Shown: positions 10,554 through 18,745 of the stretch, piece by piece
How positions within the stretch are numbered: the first letter of the stretch is position 1
Layout of the letters: every line of letters starts with the position of its first letter
Source: Russula earlei
Lineage: Eukaryota > Basidiomycota > Agaricomycetes > Russulales > Russulaceae
Direction of reading: 5' to 3'
NCBI GenBank assembly: GCA_025769875.1
Contig: JAGFNK010000512.1
Span: 1 to 37,354, forward strand
DNA length: 37,354 bases
The notes under the pieces: model-generated
The model's database searches: none
Told to the model about the DNA's origin: nothing
What the model saw: the letters and a program-made list of their open reading frames with translations, nothing else
Translations under genes and position numbers: made by a program

Positions 10554-10818
10554 TGTTACAAACCAAGGCCAGATCCTGGCCATATATTGTCCTATTTCAC
10601 TCAGGAGAGACCTCTCTCACTTTGCATTGCCAACACACTTCTGTTTCTTGGGCTACCCCTCCTGTGGTGCAAGATATTGCTATTGCAAAGGCACTATAAC
10701 ATGACCAGGCACCCATTTCCTAATCGGGTAATCATCGTGTGGCAGCCACATGGCCACTCAGCCAGCAAGAACCCGAAACAGTGGCATAAACTCCTATAAA
10801 CTGTTGCATAACTCATAT
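10554..10818 (+). repeat. LTR fragment, family E (E1)
   Basis: It starts TGTTACAAACCAAGGCC inside the hAT2 coding sequence and matches the first part of the LTR at 30629-31456 (which reads TGTTATGAACCAAGGCC on the minus strand). It stops at CATAACTCATAT where D2 begins, so only the U3 start survives. Confidence 0.75.
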
Positions 10819-11278
10819 TGTCAAGACTCACTGTTGAACTATCCAGTTCAAGAGCGAGGGATAAGCTCGAAGATGAGTTGATAGATGTCCAAGATGGCGT
10901 GGGCAAGAAGTAGAGTCCAAAGCAGTAACAAATACCAAAGAGGTATAGTTACTGATAGAGTTGAGCAGGTATGCAGGGAAGAGGCCAGAATGGTCACAAG
11001 GGGATGGTCCTTGAAGGAGTATCCCAGGGATAGAAAGTGCTGTAAACAAATGGACAGTCTGAGGACTGTCTGCTACTTTATTGAGCGCTTATATACTACA
11101 AGAGAACTGCTGAATAGGGAACAACTCATAACCTTGTTATCAAGCACAATAGAGTGATGAGTAAGAAGTCGGAGTGCGCTTACTGAGCATGCTCAGTCAT
11201 GCTCAGTAAGCTGCTGAGTAAGAAGGCTTCTCTTGATGAGTAAGAGCCTTCACTGTCCACATGTTCACTGCTTTAGTA
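10819..11278 (-). repeat. LTR fragment, family D (D2)
   Basis: It matches the complete copy D3 (14274 onward) from TGTCAAGACTCACTG to CATGTTCACTGCTTTAG. It contains the TATA region (minus strand, about 11090) and the GAGTAAG/GCTCAGT repeats. Its outer end is cut by the H LTR at 11279. Confidence 0.8.
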
Positions 11279-11898
11279 TGTTAAGGCTCCAAAGTGCCTT
11301 AAATAAGATCAATGGTCACATCTATGAACATGTCCTACCAATGCAGATATGCTTGAGTCAAGCAAGCAATACTCATGGAGGGGAAGGAGTGTTAGATCAT
11401 TCTGGAGTATGGCAACAAGATGAGAGGGGCTCTGCAGATGGGGTAGGAGTCAACTGTTTGGGATTGGCAAACTAAGTCGAGCTTAGGGCTCAACTGTTAC
11501 AACTGGGGGCCTTATATAGCCCTACAGGGATAAGGTTTGTGCTACTGTAGTACTGGTCAGTGCTATAGAAGCAAAACGCGGCTCATAGAAGCGAGGTTGC
11601 TTCTATGTAAACGGTCTTGGTGCTGGAAGCATTAAGTGCTTCCCTAGTAGCAATCTTGGTGTCATAAGTACTTTCCTAATCAAGGAAGCAATGTATGTGG
11701 CAGTACAGGAACATCTGGGACAGAAGCAATGCTACTCATTGCTTCTTTAGTACATCTTATGAAAGGTTCGATCAACGCGTTCTGAACGCGACATCAATGG
11801 ACATAAATGGTCAAGATCTAACACCCGCATGATGCAAATGGTGCAGTCCATAGTTCAGGTGTTCCTGCATCTTCCAGACCCCAAACCACTCGGTAACA
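11279..11898 (-). repeat. 3' LTR of element H
   Basis: On the minus strand it begins TGTTACCGAG next to a polypurine tract and ends GCCTTAACA, giving 620 bp. A TATA box (CTATATAAGG, about 11509-11518) is present. U3 is rich in GAAGC/GCTTC inverted repeats, for example CATAGAAGC facing GCTTCTATG. It inserted into D2. The matching 5' LTR is not in the window. Confidence 0.65.
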
Positions 11899-11912
11899 TT
11901 ACCCCTCCTTCA
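11899..11912 (-). promoter_or_regulatory. polypurine tract of element H
   Basis: Minus strand CTGAAGGAGGGGTAA directly precedes the LTR start. Confidence 0.65.
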
Positions 11913-12341
11913 GATTGGTGGTCCCACACACCAACAATTCTTAAATCGAGTGGTGGGGTCAACGCCATCATCATCAAGAGGAGGAGGTGATGCGGTGAAG
12001 GTGTATCGGCCTTCTTCTGCTGCCTCATAGGCAGCCAATGCTGAGGCCACTATCGCCTCTGACTCCTCAGCGACGGCTGAAGGAGACATGATCTGTGGGA
12101 GTCTGTCAGAGTCCCTAGGTAACCTCCTCACTGGAGGTGTGTAGGAGCGGAGAGGAGTCATAGTGAAAAGTTCTTGAAAGGTCCTGGACCCTTCTCCTTT
12201 CACTACCTGCAGGATGCGCGGGTTAGCAGTGTCCTCCCTCTCCTGGTCAGACTTCCTCTTCCTGCTCAGGTGTGCCAGTTCCCATCCTTGGTGGAAAGGG
12301 CACAATCTGATAGGTGCATAGGAGCAATGATAGGGAGGCAC
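11910..12341 (-). pseudogene. 3'-terminal coding sequence of element H, function unknown
   Basis: An open frame of 143 codons ends 10-15 bp before the polypurine tract, in the position of the last coding sequence of an LTR element. The protein is hydrophilic and Pro/Ser-rich, with an alanine-rich helix-like stretch (SALAAYEAAEEGRY) and ends FKNCWCVGPPI. I recognise no domain. By position it resembles the post-chromodomain tails of the elements at 18137 and 36310, but I see no zinc knuckle. Upstream sequence is lost at the F1 repeat (12461). It may be coding or a remnant. Confidence 0.4.
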
Positions 12342-12460
12342 TAGGCAAGGTGAGGCAGCATCTGCTGCCAGCTGGTCGTGGCAATACTGGTGGGGCAGTG
12401 GACAGTACTTGTTATTCCCGTTTTCAGTGCACTTGGCGGAGCTTGAATTCCACCCAAATC

Positions 12461-13787
12461 AGCACAGAAAACCCTCTCAAACATGTGGGGTTAATATCTC
12501 CCTCAAAACAGCTTCAATTCACATAAATCTTATTGTCCCTGAATCGCCTGAATGAGGGCTAGGCAGCCCCATTGTTTTCATGAGATTTGAGTGAGAATTG
12601 GTGGAGCTGGTCTCAAGCCACCTCCACATGTGTATTAGATGAATTACAACTCAAAATCGTGGTCTATATCTATTATTTATCCCTCATGTTGTACCCATGG
12701 GCTGTCTTGAGGCAGCCCCATAGTATTTTTGACTCAAGCATTGTGGTGTGCAATGTCGTTTCCCTCATATCAGTGTGACAGTAGCACGGTCGTGTGCTGG
12801 GAAGGAGCCCCCCCAGGAAGTGCACACCTGAGCCCATGGGGCGGTGAAGTGTGTCCAAGAGTGCAGAATGACTTCATAAGACTAAAGCTCCAAAGAGGAG
12901 GAGCACCTAGCAGGAACGTGAGAACATGTTTGTTCATTCGACTGCACTCAGGTTCACACAGATGATAAGGGAACAACAGGGCAACTTTATTCAAGATGGT
13001 AGCAGATACAGGTGGGAACTAAGGCTAAGGGACAGGAAAAGCACAAAAGACAGGCATATGAAAGGAATTCTAGACGTGAGAAGGGGACCGAAGCTGAACA
13101 ACTGCAAGGTATTGAGTTGTAGTCTCCAGCGGCTGTGATAGTGGCATGTGGTGATTTGTGAAAGATGGCCGAGGCCAGGTGTGGTAACGAGGGGTGTGGT
13201 CAAGTCGCGATGCGAGGAGGGGGAGACAATGCAAAGGAGAGGCTGGAGGGGGGATAGGGAGAGTGCTGGTGGGTGGTCACTTGGGTGCCAATGGCGCTGC
13301 CGAACGCGATTGTGGGTGGGATGATTGGAGAACTTGGATGGCAGATGTGAGGTAGAGGAGCGAGGGGGCGTGGAAGTAGAAAGGGAGAGGGAAGATGGCG
13401 GCAGGCTGGGAAAATGGACACATAGGCGGCATGCAGATCTCTGACTAACAAAATGAGAGTCTAGTAAAAAAAGGGGAGAAAAGCATACCGAAATGTACAG
13501 TAGCAACACCATCTGATGGCAACGAAGACTGGTGGCATGGTATGGGGCTCTTTGGCTGTGCATTGGGACTTGTTTGTGAATGGTGAAGGCGGGGGCGTTG
13601 AGGGCGAGGGCATGCAGCAGTTGATGGGGGCGAGGGTGGTGTGCTGATGGTGATGATGATGATGATGTGAGGATGATGAGGAGATGGCACAAAAGGAATA
13701 CGCACATATGTACTCTTGTAAGTGATTCGCAGCCAGCCATATAGCTGTGTGTGGGTGAGTTGACATCAAGGCCATGCGCCTTTGTGA
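12461..13787 (+). repeat. repeat F1, inverted partner of 28266-29575
   Basis: About 1.33 kb closely matches 28266-29575 in reverse. It starts in the last codons of a chromovirus Pol (NPLKHVG...ISPSKQLQFT, stop near 12526) and runs through non-coding sequence into an LTR-like segment (12931-13765, minus strand, TGTCAACTC...AATGAACA). It ends at 13787. The LTR-like segment has AATAAAG and resembles the J LTRs in layout (ATGGCTGG near the start). The 285-codon antisense frame here is low-complexity and has no domain. 13788-13830 is unassigned. Confidence 0.7.
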
Positions 13788-13830
13788 CAATTTTGCATGT
13801 CTTGTGGTCTGTGCGTGTGTGCTGTAGTGA

Positions 13831-14174
13831 GTTCCCAGGCTTCTGCATTTACATAGGCATAGGACTCTTCCTCCCCATCCTCATCAATAGCAGGAAGGGA
13901 TGTCTTGGAAGCCTGAGCTCGTGGTTGTGATCACTTTGGTCGAGTGGGAGTGCCTGAGCTGTCACTTTCATTTCCACCAGTTTTTTTTTCGGGCAGCCTT
14001 CCTTTGGCCAGTAGTATGTGTCAGTGCAGGCCGGCATTTTGAAGAATGTTGCTTGGAGCCCATGAGGGTTTAGGGGGTTGAAATGGAGGGGTAGAGTAAG
14101 GTATGGTGAGCAGCTCTGGGAAGGGAAGAACACCCTGTCATCATGTGGACAGTTGATGAATAAGCCACATGACT
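13831..14174 (-). pseudogene. 5' fragment of the PB1-like/SAM-like gene (copy 1)
   Basis: The minus strand closely matches 16470-17423 once the solo LTR at 16642-17230 is removed. Both encode a start reading MPAC then YYWPKEGCPKKK and, in a shifted frame, GGNESDSSGTPTRPK and DEDGEEESYAYVNAEA. The copy breaks off at 13831, where unrelated repeat sequence begins. It is a 5' part only and cannot make the full protein. Confidence 0.8.
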
Positions 14175-14237
14175 CTTTACGCACTCGCTTTACGCTTTCT
14201 TTACATCACAATTTTCATCGCACACTCAACTAAACAT

Positions 14238-16191
14238 ATGCCACATGGCTGGGCATTGTCTGATGATGCACGCTGTCAAGACTCACTGTTGAACTATCCA
14301 GTTCAAGAGCGAGGGATAAGCTCAAAGATGAGTTGATAGATGTCCAAGATGGCGTGCGCAAGAAGCAGAGTCCAGAGTAGTAACAAATACCAGAGAGGTA
14401 TTGTTACTGTGAGAGTCAAACAGTCACACAGAGGAGAGGCCAGGATAGTCACAAGGGGATGGTCCTTAAAGGAGTATCCCAGGGATGGAGAGTGCCATAA
14501 GCAAATGGACAGTCTGAGGACTGTCCATTACTTTATTGAGCGCTTATATACTACAAGAGCACTGCTAAATAGGGAACAAGTCATAACCTTGTTATCAAGT
14601 ACAATAGAGTGATGAGTAAGAGGTCAGAGTGTGCTTATGGAGCATGCTCGGTCATGCTCAGTAAGCTGCTGAGTAAGAAGGCTTCTCTTGATGAGTAAGA
14701 GCCTTCACTGTCCACATGTTCATTGCTTTAGTGCACGTGCGAGCACCTGATTCATTTTCTGTTAGTTAGTTTAGGGCCGGTCATTTGAGAACTTATTAAG
14801 GTCCTTAGTATTGCCTTATAGTTCATTCTATAGTTATTAGAGTTGGTCTAATAACACGTTGTAGGGTCTTTGACACTAGGTTAGTGCCTATTGTAGAGCA
14901 CCTAAAGTCGTCCTAAAGGGTCCCTAGGAAGGCCATAATACTGTCCTTTATTGCCAGAAGGGTTGTCATTAAGTGGGGCTTGCTGTATGTTGATTGTGCC
15001 AAGAATTGCTCGCGCGACAATGCGCGCGCAATATTGTGGACACCTCTACTCACCCCTTTTGCTCGTGTGAACAGGGTGACACCATAGAGGCTGGGTATCC
15101 TCCTATAAGGAAGGGTCCTTCAAGGGCCCTCTCTGGAGAATGGTTCATGACACACGCTGGATTATCTTACACATGTCTTCAAGATTGACCCTTGACAATA
15201 TCACCCATCACACTGGAGTTCCTCGTCGTACTATAGAGCACATTGTGGCCAATTTCAGATCTCATGGAACAGCCAATCGCCCAAACAGTCTACTCCAACC
15301 AGCAAATAGAATCCTTACAATGCAGGAAGTACAAGTGAGTTCCCCACATTTTTAGAGAAAGGACTGGCGTTGAGGTGTCATTGACGACTATATGGCGTAC
15401 CCTGAGAAGGAGTGGCTTCACAATGAAGAAGGTAAGTCATTTCACCTTGAGTTCACACTCAAGTGCACTGACTTGCCCAGCTGAGCAAAAATGCACTAGA
15501 GCACAATGAGGACCTGTGCCTTCAGTATCAGTATACCTTTGGCATCACCTATACCACAGAGCAGGTGGTTTTTGTGGACAAAAGCTCCTTTGATCACCGA
15601 AATGACCTTCGAGCATGGGCGATGTCAGGGCAAGCAGCGGTAAGGAAGAGCTTTTTCATTTGAGGAAAACGGTGTGTCCTGCTATCTATATCTACAACAG
15701 ACTAGAATACAAAGCATCCAGTTATTCGCTTCTCCCAGTGCTCTTGCTCGATGGCATCATCTATAGCCAGCTGGTTGAGGGTTCTTTCACATCTGAACTA
15801 TTTACCGGCTTCATCCAAGGTCTACTTTTGAAAATGAATCCCTTCCCTGGCAAGAACTCAGTATTGTTCATGGACAATGTGTGCATTCATAGAAGTCCAT
15901 GAATACTCCAAATGGTCGAAGAAAGGTATTATATTGTTTTCTCATGCTGATGTATTGCTCATTTGATGAAGGGGATGTCGGCTCCTTTACCTGCCACCAT
16001 ACTCTCCTGATTTTAATCCAATTGAACTCGCATTTTCAAAGATCAAGGCCTACGTTTGTCGGAATGGGGGTGTGGCTTGTGCTGACTTGGGTGGTGATGA
16101 TACTGATGTGTGGGTTTTCCTGTATAGGGCAGCATTCTCTGTTACGTCAGATGACACAGCAGGTTGGTTCCACAAATGTCACTATATCTGA
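14238..16191 (+). pseudogene. DDE_3-type transposase, spliced, broken by a solo LTR and one nonsense codon
   Basis: The ATG at 14238 opens MPHGWALSDDARWI; the frame continues after the solo LTR (14274-15152) with an HTH region (LTLDNITHHTGVPRRTIEH). Then VSLTTIWRTLRRSGFTMKK, a 49-nt intron (15432-15480), the first catalytic Asp in VVFVDKSSFDHR, an intron near 15672-15718, LLPVLLLDGIIY, the second Asp in VLFMDNVCIHRSP, a 46-nt intron (15926-15971), and LLYLPPYSPDFNPIEL with the catalytic Glu, then a stop at 16189-16191. TGA at 15661-15663 replaces an expected Arg. A stretch near 15330-15360 looks shortened. The family cuts and pastes DNA at TA sites. Confidence 0.85.
14274..15152 (-). repeat. 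solo LTR, family D (D3), complete
   Basis: On the minus strand it runs from TGTCATGAACC to GTCTTGACA, 879 bp, flanked by perfect CACGC duplications (14269-14273, 15153-15157). Removing it and one CACGC restores the transposase frame. It carries the TATA region (about 14544-14552) and arrays of GAGTAAG and GCTCAGT. This copy defines the ends of D1 and D2. Confidence 0.93.
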
Positions 16192-16641
16192 CGTTTTCCG
16201 AGTTACTGTGGTGTTCCCTTGTTGTACTGTATTGTACCTTGCAAAGCTACCGTTCCAGCCTTGAACATCATTGGACCCCAAGCCAACTGCTGCCCTGAGC
16301 AGCGGGAGACCCCCACCACTCATGGCTGCTGGCCATGAAATCAGCTGTGCTGGCCTTTCCCCCTACAACCTGCTCCCAATGTTCTCACCCACGTCCATGA
16401 ACTTGCTATGATGCCTGCACAGGCACCTCATGTGTGGGCCCTGTTGTTGCATGAAGTGAGCGCGTAAAGGGTCATGTGGCTTATTCATCAACCATCCACC
16501 CTGTCCACTCCTACTCCAGGACAATGACAGGGCGTTCTTCCCTTCCCAGAGCTGCTCACCATACCTTGCTCTACCCCTCCATTTCAACCCCCTAAACCCT
16601 CATGGGCTCGAAGCAACATGCTTCAAAATGCCAGCCTGCCC

Positions 16642-17230
16642 TGTTATGGCATTGTGGCCATAAGAGTGTTAGCTCAGAGTTCAGTGGGGCCAAGTCCCTG
16701 TGACTTGGTTCAAGGGTTCGGTGGGACCGGCTCAAAGAGACTGGATCAAAGGTTTAGCATCTCAAGGCTGAGTCAGACAATGACTCAGTCCACAGACAGA
16801 GTCGATCTTCTGGTTTCGCAGAAGAGGAGGACAATGAGAGAGAGGTAGAGGAGGAAGAGAAACACAAGGGTTCCTTGAGGTGTGCTCAGGTCATGCAAGA
16901 TGAAAGCCAGCACAAGCAAGTTGTGATTGAGAGAGGGTACAGGGCAAGGGATGCGACAGGAAATGGGACAAAGCTAAGCTTGGGGCATTCCCCAGCTTCT
17001 ACAGGCGCTTAAATATGTAGCAAGGCTGTACAGTACTATATGCAGAACAATAGATAAAAGGTGAGCCAATAGCAAAAGTAACTCAACAATGGGTGAAACA
17101 CAATAGATGAAACAATAAGGGACCATCAGCATCAAGGGATGAAACAGTAACCAAGGGGAACAAGGGTGACAAAAGGGAACAATGACAAAAGAAGTTTAGG
17201 GACGAACTGACAAGGGGGTGGGTCACAACA
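16642..17230 (-). repeat. solo LTR of the 18137-25899 chromovirus family
   Basis: The minus strand starts TGTTGTGACCCACCCCCTTG and ends GCCATAACA, 589 bp, homologous to the LTR at 18137. The flanks TGCCC (16637-16641) and TGCAG (17231-17235) are an imperfect duplication. The uninterrupted copy 1 (GCCTGCACTGACA on the minus strand near 14030) shows the empty site. Confidence 0.88.
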
Positions 17231-17631
17231 TGCAGTGTCATGTACTACTGGCCAAAGGAAGGCTGCCCAAAAAAAAACTGGTGGAAATGAAAGTGACAGC
17301 TCAGGCACTCCCACTCGACCAAAGCGATCACAACCACGAGCTCAGGCTTCCAAGACATCCCTTCCTGCTATTGATGAGGATGGGGAGGAAGAGTCCTATG
17401 CCTATGTAAATGCAGAAGCCAGGGAACTCAGTCCACTGGACCTATATACTCTTGCAGATGACGGTAAACGTGGCTCACCCATTGGACCCATAGAAGGGAG
17501 TGATGCTTCAATTGAAGAGGAAGGTGTGCAAATAATGATGAATTGACCCCTTTCGCCAGTGACTAGTGACCCCAGGCCGTCCAGTAATCAATCTCACATT
17601 TGATGTCCCATACAAAAATGCGTCTCGGGAA

Positions 17632-17636
17632 CTTGC
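17632..17636. repeat. 5-bp target CTTGC, first of three copies
   Basis: CTTGC occurs at 17632-17636, 18132-18136 and 25900-25904. It flanks both the solo LTR (17637-18131) and the complete chromovirus (18137-25899), so two unrelated elements used the same 5-bp target. Confidence 0.93.
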
Positions 17637-18131
17637 TGTCACAAGTACCGGCCCATCGGACCGGACAGGCAACCGGACAAGCCTACCCGGACAGGCCTCA
17701 TGATTCCCGCGCGTTCTTATGACTCATTCAACCTCGCATGTACCATTACCTTCCAGCGTGTTTCAGTCTCGACCACCTCATTGTTATCTCATGTCTACTA
17801 TTTGATATAGGACAATACTGTCTATATAAACCTGTCAGTAAGAGAGAACAAGCCCTAAGCTTGTTCTCCTGTGAAATATCACTGGATTTCGAACTTCAGG
17901 ACTTGTAGGCTTGCAAGACATCAAGCAACTCAAATGAAACCTTCTCTACTCATAAGTCTTCTCTATGCAAAGACTTATTCATGATCCTCCTCCTCTGCGG
18001 AACATATTTGCCTTAGCAATATCATCTCCAAGATCCCCAAAACTCACCAAGACTTAGTGTCTCGCTCGACTTGTTGCGCTCGTCTCACATGTGAACCGAT
18101 TTGTCAGCGACACCGCCCCCAGTTGGTGACA
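17637..18131 (+). repeat. solo LTR, family of element C
   Basis: It starts TGTCACAAGTACCGGCCC and ends TTGGTGACA (495 bp). It is homologous to the LTR at 35706-36198 in reverse orientation and flanked by CTTGC on both sides. TATATAAA lies at 17823-17830 and a strong hairpin follows where transcription should start. Confidence 0.92.
17844..17868 (+). promoter_or_regulatory. 10-bp-stem hairpin at the predicted LTR transcript start
   Basis: GAGAACAAGC, a 5-nt loop, then GCTTGTTCTC: a perfect 10-bp stem 14-20 nt after the TATA box. The related LTR of element C has the same stem (35968-35992) with a different loop. Confidence 0.75.
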
Positions 18132-18346
18132 CTTGCTGTCATGATTTACCCCCTTGTCGGTTCATCCATTACTCTCTTGTTATCGTTCCCCCTTTTTTCC
18201 TCTTGGTTACCGTTTCATCCCTTGATGTCGATGGTCCCTTAACTGTTTCATCTATTGTGTTTCACCTATTGTTGAGTTATCTTTGCTATTGGCTCACCTT
18301 TATCTATTGTTCTGCTTATAGTACTGTACAGCCTCGCTACATACAG

Positions 18347-18353
18347 TATTTAA
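18347..18353 (+). promoter_or_regulatory. TATA-like box of the chromovirus LTR
   Basis: TATTTAA, 34 nt before the 11-nt self-primer motif; also present in the solo copies of this family and in the 3' LTR (25525-25531). Confidence 0.75.
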
Positions 18354-18380
18354 GCGCCTGTAAAAGCTGGGGAATGCCCC

Positions 18381-18391
18381 AAGCTTAGCTT
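18381..18391 (+). promoter_or_regulatory. predicted transcript start and 11-nt self-primer
   Basis: AAGCTTAGCTT is the exact reverse complement of 18723-18733, which lies one base after the 5' LTR. It sits where transcription should start relative to the TATA box. In Tf1-type elements the first 11 nt of the mRNA fold back and prime reverse transcription; the layout here is the same. The mechanism is inferred from the sequence. Confidence 0.7.
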
Positions 18392-18722
18392 TGTCCCATT
18401 TCCTGTCGCATCCCTTGCCCTGTATACTCTCTCAAATCACAACTTGCTTGTGCTGGCCTTTACCCTGCTTGACCTGAGCACACCCCAAGGAACCTTTGTG
18501 TTCCTCTTCCTCCTCTGCCTCTCTCTCATCGTCCTCCTCTTCTGTGAAATCAGAAGATCGACTCTGTCTGCGGACTGAGTCATTATCTGACTCAGCCTTG
18601 AGACGCTAAACCCTTGAACCGGTCTCCTTGAGCCGGCCCCACTGAACCCTTGAACCAAGTCACAGGGACTTGGCCCCATTGAACCTTGAGCTAACGCTCT
18701 AACGGCCGCGACGCCGTTACAC

Positions 18723-18733
18723 AAGCTAAGCTT
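18723..18733 (+). promoter_or_regulatory. primer-binding site, self-priming type
   Basis: AAGCTAAGCTT pairs perfectly over 11 nt with 18381-18391 and pairing stops exactly at both ends. I see no match here to the initiator-tRNA type of PBS (TGG-start) used by many other elements. Confidence 0.7.
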
Positions 18734-18745
18734 TTCTACTCCATT

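Larger units (their letters stand above)
14175..16469 (+). mobile_element. DDE_3 (Tc1/mariner-like) DNA transposon
   Basis: The transposase gene is enclosed by imperfect inverted repeats: CTTTACGCACTCGCTTTACGC at 14175-14195 and its inverse at 16449-16469 (17 of 21 positions match). Beyond these, the flanks are also inverted copies of each other (the two PB1-like/SAM-like gene copies). The true element could therefore be this 2.3-kb unit or a larger one with long inverted arms. 16192-16448 is non-coding and I see nothing further in it. Confidence 0.65.
18137..18721 (+). repeat. 5' LTR of the complete chromovirus
   Basis: TGTCATGATT...GCCGTTACA, 585 bp. It contains the TATTTAA box (18347-18353), the predicted transcript start (18381), a GGGGAATGCCCC palindrome just upstream, and a paired TGAGTCA/TGACTCA motif near 18576-18593. 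The gag frame is open from 18695, inside the LTR. Confidence 0.96.

Noticed and set aside
11390..11823. Separate solo LTR (TGTTAGATC...GATCTAACA) inside the H LTR
   Set aside because: The flanking 5 bp (AGGAG and CCCGC) do not match, and the larger 11279-11898 unit has better LTR ends and a polypurine tract.
12991..13848. 285-codon minus-strand open frame in F1
   Set aside because: Same repeat as F2; composition-driven, no motifs, and interrupted differently in the partner copy.
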